Positions 7,254-15,258 are shown, numbered from the stretch's first letter. The stretch is 23,941 nt of DNA from Pseudomonadota bacterium (GCA_023423975.1 JAFAEO010000057.1:1-23941), one strand, 5' to 3'. Notes: generated by a model from the letters alone, not told the origin. Numbers and translations: made by a program.

Positions 7254-8321
7254 TCAGTCCTCCGATTGGCCGGTTGCGGCCTGGGACGCGGGGTTCCGGT
7301 CAAGCGCCCGCAGGAATGCCAGCAAGTCTGCGCGCTCCTGTCCGGTCAGCGTAAAGGGTTTCATTTCTGGGGAACGACTGGGCCTGTCAATGCCGCCCTC
7401 CTCATAATGCTTGATCACTGCTTCCAGCGAGTCGATTGAGCCGTCATGCATATAGGGTCCCTTGTCGTTCAGTTCACGCAACGTCGGCGTCTTGAAGGCA
7501 TGCTGCATGCCAACCACCTGGGGTGGCGTAAACTTTCCCCGGCCACGATCAGCGCTGGCCAGCCCGATGTCATGAAAGCCATCATCAGTCAAACGCCAAG
7601 TACTGTGGCATGCACTGCAGCGGGCCTTGCCATTGTAGATAGCAAAACCGCGCTGCTCCTGGGTGGTCAGCGCCTGCGTATCACCGGCGATCCAGCGATC
7701 CAGATCGGTGCGCGGCGATACCAGCGAGCGCTCGAAAGTAGCCAGCGCCTGCTGGATATGCCCGACCGTAATTTGCTGTACACGCCCGTAGGCGCGCTGC
7801 ACCGGTTGTGCGTAATCGTCCAGCGCATTGATACGCTCCAGCAACAGCGCCACCGGCATATTCATTTCATGCTCGGCTGTAATGGGCATGACCGCTTGCT
7901 GCTCCAGCGTATCGGCGCGTCCATCCCACATGAGAGCGGACAGCCAGGCGCTGTTGAGCAGCGTCGGTGTTCTACGGGCAAATTCCTGTTGCTCGGAACC
8001 CACCGGCTGAACCAGGCCATCGCTCCAGCGTTTGCCAGGATCGTGACAGGTGGCACAAGAGCGGCTTGCGCGCGAGAGTCGCGGATCAAAAAACAGCTTG
8101 CGACCCAATTCCTCTTTGGCCTGCGAATGGGGATTGTCTGCCGGATAGGGCACCGATTGCGGTCGCTGATACTTCTGTTTGAGCGACCGCATCGATTCGG
8201 CATCCGCTTGCGGGGCACTGTGAGCGCTACGCAGTCCAGACCCCTGCACACAGGCAAGCAATGCTGCCAGCAGGATCAGGCCTGGCCACATGCACCCGCT
8301 TTGTTTCTCGCCTTTGATCAC
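7254..8321 (-). CDS. mauG: MauG-type di-haem cytochrome c (TTQ maturation)
   Basis: A 355-residue periplasmic di-haem protein of the bacterial cytochrome c peroxidase/MauG family. MauG uses high-valent haem iron to complete the TTQ cofactor on the methylamine dehydrogenase light chain. Numbered from the GTG start, haem motifs are CATCH (89-93) and CSACH (235-239). Between them lie RRTPTLLNSAW and MWDGRADTLEQQA. After the second haem come FKTPTLRE and GPYMHDGS. Tyr306 lies 17 residues after that Pro, the spacing of the Tyr haem ligand that distinguishes MauG from Met-ligated peroxidases. The GTG at 8321 gives a basic N-terminus before the hydrophobic signal; an ATG at 8291 is the alternative. 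A TTG at 8366 would overlap mauA and is unlikely. It lies directly downstream of mauA. Confidence 0.87.
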   Translation of the reverse strand: MIKGEKQSGCMWPGLILLAALLACVQGSGLRSAHSAPQADAESMRSLKQKYQRPQSVPYPADNPHSQAKEELGRKLFFDPRLSRASRSCATCHDPGKRWSDGLVQPVGSEQQEFARRTPTLLNSAWLSALMWDGRADTLEQQAVMPITAEHEMNMPVALLLERINALDDYAQPVQRAYGRVQQITVGHIQQALATFERSLVSPRTDLDRWIAGDTQALTTQEQRGFAIYNGKARCSACHSTWRLTDDGFHDIGLASADRGRGKFTPPQVVGMQHAFKTPTLRELNDKGPYMHDGSIDSLEAVIKHYEEGGIDRPSRSPEMKPFTLTGQERADLLAFLRALDRNPASQAATGQSED

Positions 8322-8346
8322 AATCGTGTACCTGTCGCTGCACCAA

Positions 8347-8907
8347 CTAACTGGCCTTGCCGACAATCGGCGAGATGGTGCAGTGATAGGTCATGGAGTC
8401 ATCTTCGGCGCCAAAGCACCAAACCACGTCGTTGTTGAACTCGGGTCGATAGATCGGCAGTTCTCCCTGTGTATTGACACAGTTACATCGTCCGCAGGTT
8501 TGTTTACCGCAGCAATCCCGGTAAGCGATCAGATAGCTCTGGCCATCGCCCGGATTATGACAACTGGCCACCCAGGAACTGGGAGACAGTTTTGAACCGG
8601 GGGGGCAATTGGTCAGAGAGCCGCCGCAACAATCGCAAATGTTGCCGTCAATCGAGCAGTGACGCCAATAGTCACATGCCTGGGAGTTGGTATCTTGCGG
8701 CTTCCAGCCTTCCCGGCCCAGCGAGCCCGTGGTTTCGGCATGTGCATTGTTCAGCCGCCCCCGACGATCAACCGGCAACAGCGGCAGCAATGCCGCGCCT
8801 GCCAGCTGTGCGCCCAATCTGCCCAGAAAGCTGCGTCGACCAATTTTGCTGGCAGCAACGCGGCTGAGCCTTTCCATTCCACTATCGAAATTGTTGGTTT
8901 TTTTCAT
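8347..8907 (-). CDS. mauA: Methylamine dehydrogenase light (beta) chain, TTQ subunit
   Basis: A 186-residue precursor of the catalytic subunit that oxidises methylamine to formaldehyde and ammonia in the periplasm. The long N-terminus has a Tat motif (GRRSFLGRLG, 23-32) and a hydrophobic stretch ending near AHAE (58). Mature landmarks are QACDYWRHCSIDGNICDC, CPPG, SSWVASC and the tail WCFGAEDDSMTYHCTISP. Trp112 and Trp163 lie 51 apart, as do Trp57 and Trp108 that crosslink to TTQ in the Paracoccus enzyme. Fourteen cysteines are present in the mature part, two more (Cys94, Cys138) than the twelve I recall for Paracoccus; the pair could form a seventh disulphide. A GAGGAG site precedes the ATG. 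It follows mauD and precedes mauG, the expected order. Confidence 0.97.
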   Translation of the reverse strand: MKKTNNFDSGMERLSRVAASKIGRRSFLGRLGAQLAGAALLPLLPVDRRGRLNNAHAETTGSLGREGWKPQDTNSQACDYWRHCSIDGNICDCCGGSLTNCPPGSKLSPSSWVASCHNPGDGQSYLIAYRDCCGKQTCGRCNCVNTQGELPIYRPEFNNDVVWCFGAEDDSMTYHCTISPIVGKAS

Positions 8908-8955
8908 GACAATCTCCTCGCTCTATACAAGCGCTTGTCTGGTTAACGTTGGGAT

Positions 8956-9582
8956 TCAATGCAGCTGGGGCGCAATATCGGCCGGCTGAACCATTTTTTC
9001 GCGCATATATTTCTGCAGGGAATGGTGTCCCAGCCGCACGGTTTCAAACAGGCTTTCGACATGTTCGCGAGTGTTGCAAAGACCCTTGGCCAGAATCACT
9101 CCCTGCTCGTCCAGAAGAACGCCATAAGGAATCTTCGCGACCTGGAACTTCATGCCGATCTCGGCCGAAACCACATACCGCACTTCGCCCATATCGTGCT
9201 CGGCCAGGAACTTGCGGTGGTCTGCCGCATTACCGTCGCTAACCAGCACAATATCGGCCCCCTCGCGCTGTGCCACCGAACGGATAATGGGAAACAGCTT
9301 TGCGCAGATCGGGCAGGTCGGTCCGGTGAACATCAGCAGACTGGGGCGTCCTGGAGTGAGCGCTTGTCCGACGGTGAGCGGAACACCGTAGAAATCGTCC
9401 ACCTGAAATACCGGAGACTGCTCGCCAATATCCGGACCGTGGTCCAGCATCATGGCCCCTAGCGGCGCTGAGCGTTCGTGCAACAAACCTATTTGACGAA
9501 TCAGGCCCATAACCAGAACCGCCAGGCCGATGAATCCGAGCCAGAGCATTACGTTGGAAGCGATAAGCAAAGTTGTATTCAT
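8956..9582 (-). CDS. mauD: MauD, thioredoxin-like factor for light-chain disulphides
   Basis: A 208-residue membrane-anchored thioredoxin-fold protein. Residues 5-27 form an N-terminal membrane segment; the periplasmic domain carries SLLMFTGPTCPICAKLFP with the redox pair Cys90-Pro-Ile-Cys93, and the cis-Pro region VAKIPYGVLLDEQG. MauD is known to be needed, with MauE, for stable production of the disulphide-rich MauA light chain, presumably as an oxidase or isomerase. The ATG at 9582 has a GGAGA site. It is 17 bp downstream of mauE and 48 bp upstream of mauA, consistent with one operon. Confidence 0.95.
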   Translation of the reverse strand: MNTTLLIASNVMLWLGFIGLAVLVMGLIRQIGLLHERSAPLGAMMLDHGPDIGEQSPVFQVDDFYGVPLTVGQALTPGRPSLLMFTGPTCPICAKLFPIIRSVAQREGADIVLVSDGNAADHRKFLAEHDMGEVRYVVSAEIGMKFQVAKIPYGVLLDEQGVILAKGLCNTREHVESLFETVRLGHHSLQKYMREKMVQPADIAPQLH

Positions 9583-9599
9583 GATGTCTCCATTTCCCT

Positions 9600-10145
9600 T
9601 TAAGAATTATTAGAACTGGCAGGTGACAGAGATGAAAGCATATCTGCACCGGTATAAAGAATCGCTGTCATTGCGGCTGCAGCCAGCGCCAGCACGGTTT
9701 CGCCCAGCGTTGCGGTAACGCCGGCATTGGCCGCCTGCGCCACGTACAACGCGAACCCCGCAAGCACAACGGGTCTGGCAAATTGAACCAGGCCAATACC
9801 ATTGCCGCGCTCGGCGCCGCGCAGGCACCCGCAATCGATATGGGTTCTGCCGCGCGCCAGGTTAATGCCAATTGCAATAGCGAACGACAGCAGCAACAAG
9901 GCAACAAGCACCCCGGCATACGCGGTCACAGCGTTGATCAATAACAGCGCTGCAAACGACAATTCCAGGTAAGGCAGCATGCGCGCAAATGGATAGGCCA
10001 GCACGTCGGGCAACACACGATAGTTCGCCACGACGCCATGAAACTCATCCCTGTCCCGTAGCTTGGGTAGTGCCGCTGCAATCAGCACAAAAACCAGGAA
10101 GAATTTTGCCAGCATGAAAAGTAGCGGATTGGATATCAAGTTCAT
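9600..10145 (-). CDS. mauE: MauE, membrane protein for light-chain maturation
   Basis: A 181-residue polytopic membrane protein of the MauE/DoxX-like group, with about five hydrophobic helices (roughly 8-27, 55-72, 77-97, 117-140 and 146-170). A conserved-looking cysteine pair sits in THIDCGCLRG (Cys105, Cys107), suited to electron exchange with MauD. The start used is the ATG at 10145, preceded by GAGGA that overlaps the mauB stop codon and implies translational coupling. A longer upstream reading would run into mauB and was rejected. Together with MauD it is needed for MauA folding and disulphide formation in the periplasm. Confidence 0.93.
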   Translation of the reverse strand: MNLISNPLLFMLAKFFLVFVLIAAALPKLRDRDEFHGVVANYRVLPDVLAYPFARMLPYLELSFAALLLINAVTAYAGVLVALLLLSFAIAIGINLARGRTHIDCGCLRGAERGNGIGLVQFARPVVLAGFALYVAQAANAGVTATLGETVLALAAAAMTAILYTGADMLSSLSPASSNNS

Positions 10146-10152
10146 GGTGTCC

Positions 10153-11382
10153 TCACAATTCCGGGATGGTGAGCATGAGAGGTGCTTTACCCAGCTCGTC
10201 CACCTTGCCGGTCTCTTTGCCCGTGGCCGGATCATACATATACAAGGTGCGATCTATGGCCGACACGGCATAAAGAACCGGTTTGTCGTCCTGGCTTATT
10301 CCGATCGAATCCACCTCGTGGCCAAGTTCGATTTTGCCGATTCGTTTTCCGGTTTTGGCTTCAAATGCAAAGACAAAGCGGCTGGGCAGCTTATGCGTCC
10401 ATTTTTCCCGCTGGTCGGCCAGCAAATAAATCGTGTCGCTGGGGCGATGATAGGTCACGGTCATCCAGCCGCCGGGGCGCCACTTTTGCTTGCGCTCCTC
10501 TTCTGTGAACGCATTGAACACTTTGGCAAACGTGGCACCGTCCGCAGTCAGATCCGCCTGATAGATATTGCCCTCATAACTGGGCCAGACCAGACGTCCG
10601 GCTTTTGCCGAATAGGCAGGATTGTTAAACAGATAATCGTCCTCGGGATGAAAGACCTTGGTGTTTTCCTGCTTGATTTCTCCTTTGCCGTCATACCCCA
10701 CCTTCAGCAGCGATCCGTCGCGACAGTGCATAAAGAAGGTGTTTTGTGCTGCCGGGAACAAGTGATAGCAGTCGGGCACGTCGACCATTTTTACGAACGA
10801 TCTATTGGCCACATCTACGATTCCGACCGCAGGCGATGGGGAAAACTGCTGGAACAGCAAGAATTTGTCGTCATTGGACAGCGTGGCCATGCGCTCGAGC
10901 GTCGCGCTCAGAAACCGGCCTTCCGGAATATCAATCTCGGCAATCAGATCATGAGTCTGGGCGTCCACCAGATCAATATAATCATTACGCTGACCTCGTG
11001 CTATCCGCGCAAACAGTGTATTGGCCACGGCAAAAAACTTGCCATCATGCGAGGCCATTACATGCGGCAGCTTGCCGGCATCGGTCATGCCCAGAAGCTT
11101 GTTTTTTTCGCCATCGATTGAAAACACTTGCGACGTTACATTGAAATGCCCTGGGTCGGTGACATACACTCGTTTGGCATTGCTGGGCGGCGCGGACAGG
11201 ATGATGGGTTCATCCTGCAGGGTCGAGGTAATCTCCTTGCCCAGCTGAGTTGGAATTTTGGGTTCGGCAGCACCCGCTGCTCCCGCCAGTACCAGCGCGG
11301 TGCACGCCGTCATCAGCACCCATCCTGCACGCACCTGCAAGCCAGGGCTGCTTGTCTTTACCACCAGTCCATCAGTCTTCAT
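10153..11382 (-). CDS. mauB: Methylamine dehydrogenase heavy (alpha) chain
   Basis: A 409-residue periplasmic subunit forming the seven-bladed propeller of the alpha2beta2 enzyme. The signal peptide has a basic start, a hydrophobic stretch (21-37) and a probable cleavage near AGAAGAAEP. Segments matching remembered methylamine dehydrogenase heavy chains include KRVYVTDPGHFN, FARIARGQRNDYIDLVDA, DVPDCYHLFP, TFFMHCRDGSL, NNPAYSAKAGRLVWPSY, WRPGGW and HKLPSRFVF. These separate it from the aromatic amine dehydrogenase heavy chain, whose sequence diverges there. The two cysteines in DVPDCYH and FFMHCRDG are the expected disulphide pair. The ATG has a GGAGAG site. It sits 52 bp after mauF and 7 bp before mauE. 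Confidence 0.97.
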   Translation of the reverse strand: MKTDGLVVKTSSPGLQVRAGWVLMTACTALVLAGAAGAAEPKIPTQLGKEITSTLQDEPIILSAPPSNAKRVYVTDPGHFNVTSQVFSIDGEKNKLLGMTDAGKLPHVMASHDGKFFAVANTLFARIARGQRNDYIDLVDAQTHDLIAEIDIPEGRFLSATLERMATLSNDDKFLLFQQFSPSPAVGIVDVANRSFVKMVDVPDCYHLFPAAQNTFFMHCRDGSLLKVGYDGKGEIKQENTKVFHPEDDYLFNNPAYSAKAGRLVWPSYEGNIYQADLTADGATFAKVFNAFTEEERKQKWRPGGWMTVTYHRPSDTIYLLADQREKWTHKLPSRFVFAFEAKTGKRIGKIELGHEVDSIGISQDDKPVLYAVSAIDRTLYMYDPATGKETGKVDELGKAPLMLTIPEL

Positions 11383-11409
11383 TTGTCTCTCCAGCTGTAT
11401 CTGTTATAT

Positions 11410-11430
11410 GCAGGTCGCACGTGCGCCTGC
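11410..11430. repeat. Small hairpin between mauF and mauB
   Basis: On the minus strand GCAGG-CGC-ACGT-GCG-A-CCTGC can fold into an interrupted stem inside the 52-bp mauF-mauB gap. There is no U-tract, so it is not a full terminator. It could be an mRNA processing or stability element separating mauF from the highly expressed structural genes. Confidence 0.35.
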
Positions 11431-11434
11431 CCCC

Positions 11435-12292
11435 TTACACCAAACACACGACGAGCGCCGCAGCCCCTGCCGTGATCAACAGAAAACCGTCTGCCGTTAC
11501 CGCCCTTTCCTGATATTTGGCCAAAAAACCCTGCACACTGCGGTCACTTACCGGCAACAGGTTGACCAGCATGGGTAAAAAGCGACCGGCATTGAATACG
11601 CACACCGTTGCAATAGCAAACGAAATATCACCGCTTAGCGCCGCTGCCAGCGTGACAATGTAGAGAATCGGTGTCTGCACATAGGTAGAATAATTGGTGC
11701 CTAGCGCAAAGCCATATAAGAGCCCGATTACCCAGGAGCGAAAACGAAAGCGCGCATCGTGGGGCACTTGCGCCCGGCGCTGCGGATAGGGCATGCGAAG
11801 GAAATCGAATTGATGCGCACCGTAGCAGAACGCCAGTCCGGCCAGCACGACAGTCCCGGGCACGATCAGGCTACCGGTAGATAGCAGCGCCCCCACCCCG
11901 CCGAACATTGCGCCCAGCATGAGTGCACCGGCAAGATAGCCCAGCGCATGCATCAGGATAGTTGGGATCCAGGCCAGCACGCTGCGCAGGCCATAGCTTG
12001 ACTGGGGACGCAGCAGGCTCAGGCTTGAGTAGCCGCAAGGAGACCAGGTGGACAGCAGCCCGCCGCAAAACGCCAATGGCCACAAAATTAACGTTAATGA
12101 CTGCGCCGGAGAACCCGGTGCATCAAGCGTGATCCCGATTACGGCCCCGGCGCTCAGCGCCAGCATAATCAGCAACAATCGAGCCTGCCACGACTGTGAT
12201 TGCGCAAAGGAAATGCAATCGAGCACGCGCTCCGTTGATTCGGCCGAGCGCAAGCTGGTGGACACGGTTGCTTCATGGTTTGTGGTTATCAT
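11435..12292 (-). CDS. mauF: MauF, membrane protein for TTQ enzyme biogenesis
   Basis: A 285-residue polytopic membrane protein at the head of the operon, the usual mauF place. About seven hydrophobic segments are seen, and the motif LLSTWSPCGYSSLSLL with FCGG just before it recalls CcdA/DsbD-type electron-transfer proteins. MauF is required for active methylamine dehydrogenase in methylotrophs; a role in passing reductant or supporting periplasmic maturation is inferred. The ATG at 12292 is chosen because GGAGGGG lies 6 bp upstream. Earlier in-frame starts at 12364 and 12307 would place that ribosome site inside the gene. A 277-bp gap separates it from the divergent regulator. Confidence 0.9.
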   Translation of the reverse strand: MITTNHEATVSTSLRSAESTERVLDCISFAQSQSWQARLLLIMLALSAGAVIGITLDAPGSPAQSLTLILWPLAFCGGLLSTWSPCGYSSLSLLRPQSSYGLRSVLAWIPTILMHALGYLAGALMLGAMFGGVGALLSTGSLIVPGTVVLAGLAFCYGAHQFDFLRMPYPQRRAQVPHDARFRFRSWVIGLLYGFALGTNYSTYVQTPILYIVTLAAALSGDISFAIATVCVFNAGRFLPMLVNLLPVSDRSVQGFLAKYQERAVTADGFLLITAGAAALVVCLV

Positions 12293-12569
12293 CTGTAGCC
12301 CCTCCATCACATTTGTGTTATTTGCATACTGCTTGCGACGAAGGTTACCGGTACACAAGACCATTCAGTAGCACTTATCGGCATCTTCCGAATGCGGGTT
12401 TACCCTTGTCGATAAAAAACGTACAGGCTGGCAAGATCAAGGCAAGCAAAGGGTTGCCGATTTTTACTATGGCTTGTGTGGAAAACGGCCTATTCTCAGG
12501 CTGCATAATACCGGTCAGAATCAGCGCCAAAGACGCTGAACGACCATAAGGGGACTGGAGGATTAAACA
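12293..12569. promoter_or_regulatory. Divergent control region of the mau locus
   Basis: This 277-bp gap must hold the promoters for mauFBEDAG and for the regulator-mauMN set. Two direct GGCAAG copies (12430-12435 and 12441-12446) lie 11 bp apart, one helical turn, followed by an inverted GTTGCC at 12453-12458. They could be sites for the AraC-type regulator. For mauF, minus-strand TTGATC near 12439-12434 and a T-rich TTTTAT about 17 bp further is a weak promoter candidate. No sigma54 -24/-12 pattern was found. Confidence 0.4.
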
Positions 12570-13577
12570 ATGGCTACACCGGATCAGGGAATCTCTGTCG
12601 GTCGACAGGCGCTTCCCGCTCAATCCATGTCAGCGGTACGGCTGCGCAATAGCGATGTCCTGCAGCAGGCGCAGGCCCTGCCTTTTTGGTCACAGGACTA
12701 TACCCAATTGTCTGCAGGCAGTTTTCATGGCGAGGTTGACAGCATTGCCACGCGCGGCATCCAGCTATTTCGGGAGTCCATGACCTGTTCGGTAGATGAG
12801 CTGGCCTGTGCGCCGGCAAACACATATGTCATAGGTCTGGCCGGCAAGGTAACCGGCGATTCCCATTGGGGGTCGGTTGCGCTGAAAGAAAACTCGCTCA
12901 TCACGCTGGATAAGGATGCCGAGCTGGTTTTCCGTACCTCGCATCAATCGGAAATCTCAGTGGCCGTGATTGATGCCGAACGGCTGGACGAATATGCCCA
13001 GCAGGTGCTGGGTATTGATCTGCAATGCGTTTTTGGAAAAATACGACCAGTCGAGCGGCTGGAGCAGGCGCAGGCAGACTCCATGCGCAGAATGTTCAAT
13101 GATTTCTTTTTGCATCTGCCCCCCATGGCGCGGATTACGCCGAACCATGCCGCCTGGAGTCATTTTGAAGACGATATCATGTCTGAATGCGTACACGCAC
13201 TGGCTTCCATCAAACCCCTTTCACAGCGCACCTCCGATATCCGGATCCATCGCTATCTGGTGAACCGGGTTCGCGAACGCACGCTGGCTTCGCCGCTGTG
13301 CCCGCCAAGCATTGGCGAACTGTGCCGGGAACTCAATGTAAGCCGCCGAACGCTGAACCATGCCTTTTTGCGGGTACTGGGCATTACGCCGGTGTCGTAC
13401 ATTCGTAATATCCGGCTTAATCGCGTGCGTGCCGATCTGCAGACCGGCAAGCTATCGGGCAGCTCCATTGCAGATATCGCCATTCATTGGGGATTCTGGC
13501 ATATGAGTTTGTTTTCACGCTATTACAAGGCCTTGTTCGGCGAGTTGCCGTCCGAGACACGCAGCCGTCACGCGTGA
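12570..13577 (+). CDS. AraC-family regulator, EutR-like
   Basis: A 335-residue regulator. The N-terminal half resembles the sensing domain of EutR, the ethanolamine regulator (QLSAGSFHGEVD, then GIQLFRES). The C-terminal 100 residues are the double helix-turn-helix of the AraC family: SIGELCRELNVSRRTLNHAF and IADIAIHWGFWHMSLFSRYYKALFGELPS. The EutR-like WGFWH in the second motif is distinctive. GGAGG lies 8 bp before the ATG. It is divergent from mauF and only 24 bp upstream of mauM, so it is probably the amine-responsive activator of both mau halves. Known mau clusters such as that of Paracoccus use the LysR-type MauR, so this is a replacement by an unrelated family. Effector unproven. Confidence 0.9.
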   Translation: MATPDQGISVGRQALPAQSMSAVRLRNSDVLQQAQALPFWSQDYTQLSAGSFHGEVDSIATRGIQLFRESMTCSVDELACAPANTYVIGLAGKVTGDSHWGSVALKENSLITLDKDAELVFRTSHQSEISVAVIDAERLDEYAQQVLGIDLQCVFGKIRPVERLEQAQADSMRRMFNDFFLHLPPMARITPNHAAWSHFEDDIMSECVHALASIKPLSQRTSDIRIHRYLVNRVRERTLASPLCPPSIGELCRELNVSRRTLNHAFLRVLGITPVSYIRNIRLNRVRADLQTGKLSGSSIADIAIHWGFWHMSLFSRYYKALFGELPSETRSRHA

Positions 13578-13601
13578 CACCGGCCTTTTACGGAGGCTCC
13601 A

Positions 13602-14282
13602 ATGGGTCAGGAAAAGCCGTCAGATGCTCCCCGGATTTCGGAAAAGCGACGCGACCTGCTGAAAACATCGGTGCGCGCCGCTGGCGCTTTGGGTGTGACG
13701 TGGCTCGCCCTGGATACCGCTACCGATGCCGCTTCCGCCGCCGAGCCTCAGGCATTGCGACCGCCCGGCGCCCTGGATGAAGCCGCATTTTTATCTGCCT
13801 GTGTGCGCTGCGGCCTCTGTGTTCGTGCCTGCCCTTACGATATTCTTTCGCTGGCAACACTGGATGGTCCGGCTCAAACCGGTACACCTTACTTTGTTGC
13901 ACGCGATGATCCGTGCCGAATGTGCAAGGACATTCCCTGTGCAAAAGCCTGCCCGACCGGCGCCCTCGATAGCGAAATGGCCCGGATCGAGGATGCCGAC
14001 ATGGGCGTGGCGGTACTGGTAGGGCATGAAACCTGCCTGAACTACAAGGGACTTAACTGCAGCATCTGCTATCGGGTCTGCCCCGTTCGTGACCAGGCCA
14101 TCACTCTGGAAACCCATCAGATAAATGGCAAACAGCGCATCATCCCGACCGTGCACTCCGATGCCTGCACCGGCTGCGGTACGTGTGAAAAGCATTGCGT
14201 GATCAAGGAGGCAGCCATTCGCGTGCTGCCGCGCAAACTGGGGCTGGGCCAGGAAGGCAGAAACCCTTCAGGGCGACTGTAA
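13602..14282 (+). CDS. mauM: MauM/NapG-type ferredoxin protein
   Basis: A 226-residue iron-sulphur protein with a Tat-like N-terminus (KRRDLLKTSVRAAGALGV, residues 15-32), so probably exported folded. Four cysteine clusters for [4Fe-4S] centres are visible: CVRCGLCVRACP, CRMCKDIPCAKACP, CLNYKGLNCSICYRVCP and CTGCGTCEKHC. This is the pattern of NapG and MauM. With MauN it presumably forms an electron-transfer unit near the membrane. In mau clusters mauM and mauN are accessory and their exact role is unsettled. GGAGG precedes the ATG by 6 bp. mauN begins 2 bp after its stop. Confidence 0.92.
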   Translation: MGQEKPSDAPRISEKRRDLLKTSVRAAGALGVTWLALDTATDAASAAEPQALRPPGALDEAAFLSACVRCGLCVRACPYDILSLATLDGPAQTGTPYFVARDDPCRMCKDIPCAKACPTGALDSEMARIEDADMGVAVLVGHETCLNYKGLNCSICYRVCPVRDQAITLETHQINGKQRIIPTVHSDACTGCGTCEKHCVIKEAAIRVLPRKLGLGQEGRNPSGRL

Positions 14283-14284
14283 TA

Positions 14285-15172
14285 ATGACAATTGCTATAG
14301 CGGACAAATCCCTGAAAAAAAAGGAACGTACCGGCTGGCGATCCTGGCGCTGGCTGCTGGCCCGACGCACGGCCCAGCTTGCCCTGCTGTTCGCTTTTAT
14401 GGCGGGGCCCTGGCTGGGATGGCGCATTGCTCAGGGCAATTTCGCATCCAGTCAGTGGTTTGGCATCATCAATCTTTCTGACCCCTATATCCTGCTGCAA
14501 TCGTTATTTGCAGGTCACGCCATTTCCGCGATCGCTGCTGGCGGCGCCCTTCTGATTGTATTGTTCTTTTTACTGGTGGGCGGCCGCAGCTATTGCAGCT
14601 GGCTATGCCCGGTAAACATCGTTACCGACGCTGCACTCTGGCTGCGTGACCGGCTCGGCATAAAACGCGACCGTGCTTTCAACAAGAACACCCGCCTTGT
14701 CATCCTGGCCGCGACCCTGCTGGCCAGCGTGACCACGAGCGTCATTGCCTGGGAGATTATCAATCCGGTCACGATCCTGCAACGCGGGCTGATCTTCGGC
14801 ATGGGGCTGGGATGGGCTGTGATTGCTGGCGTGTTCCTGTTCGATCTATTCATTACGCGCCATGGCTGGTGCGGCTACCTGTGCCCCGTAGGCGCCTTTT
14901 ATGGAGCCATCGGCCGATTCAGCCGGATCCGCGTGCGGGCAACCCGGCACGACGCTTGCGAACAATGTGGCGCCTGTCTGAGAAAATGTCCGGAACCACA
15001 TGTCATTGGCCCCGCACTGCGCGGCGAGGATAACGCGTTTGTGATATCCGGCGATTGCATCAATTGTGGGGCCTGTATCGACCACTGTCCCAATGATGTA
15101 TTTGAAATCAGTTTTCGCCCGCTGACATGGCAGACGGCGAATCGGCCGCAAGCGGGCGAGATCAATAAATAG
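14285..15172 (+). CDS. mauN: MauN/NapH-type membrane ferredoxin
   Basis: A 295-residue membrane iron-sulphur protein of the NapH/MauN family, with about four to five helices in residues 20-215. Two conserved membrane-edge motifs, CSWLCPVNIVTD and WCGYLCPVGAFYG, are followed by two cytoplasmic [4Fe-4S] clusters, CEQCGACLRKCPEP and CINCGACIDHCPND. The ATG at 14285 lies 2 bp after the mauM stop with AGGGCG upstream, indicating coupled translation. A GTG inside mauM (14195) gives an artefactual longer reading. It probably works with MauM in redox supply during enzyme maturation or amine oxidation. Confidence 0.92.
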   Translation: MTIAIADKSLKKKERTGWRSWRWLLARRTAQLALLFAFMAGPWLGWRIAQGNFASSQWFGIINLSDPYILLQSLFAGHAISAIAAGGALLIVLFFLLVGGRSYCSWLCPVNIVTDAALWLRDRLGIKRDRAFNKNTRLVILAATLLASVTTSVIAWEIINPVTILQRGLIFGMGLGWAVIAGVFLFDLFITRHGWCGYLCPVGAFYGAIGRFSRIRVRATRHDACEQCGACLRKCPEPHVIGPALRGEDNAFVISGDCINCGACIDHCPNDVFEISFRPLTWQTANRPQAGEINK

Positions 15173-15216
15173 AATCAATCGAGAAATAAAGAGATAGTAC
15201 CCACCGACGCCTGCAT

Positions 15217-15258
15217 AAAAAACAGCCGGATACCCGGCCCCGGCGCCCGGTATCCGGC
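15217..15258 (-). terminator. Intrinsic terminator of azurin
   Basis: Arms 15225-15234 and 15249-15258 form a perfect 10-bp GC-rich stem (GCCGGATACC / GGTATCCGGC). On the minus strand this is followed by TG and six T residues (15222-15217). It lies 53 bp after the azurin stop and so ends azurin transcription. On the plus strand no U-run follows, but the stem may still hinder mauN read-through. Confidence 0.8.

Noticed and set aside
7446..8438. 330-codon plus-strand frame antisense to mauG
   Set aside because: It is the shadow of a GC-rich gene: MauG has two haem motifs and operon context on the minus strand, whereas this frame shows no family motif.
10063..11121. 352-codon plus-strand frame antisense to mauB
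   Set aside because: mauB is unmistakable on the other strand; the antisense product has no recognisable features.
6879..11382. Aromatic amine dehydrogenase (aau) cluster instead of mau
   Set aside because: Heavy-chain blocks and the light-chain C-terminus match methylamine dehydrogenase, and mauF, mauG, mauM and mauN homologues are present, which the described aau cluster lacks. Only the extra cysteines point to the aromatic enzyme.
12293..12569. Sigma54 promoter upstream of mauF
   Set aside because: No TGGCAC-N5-TTGC pattern was found on either strand.
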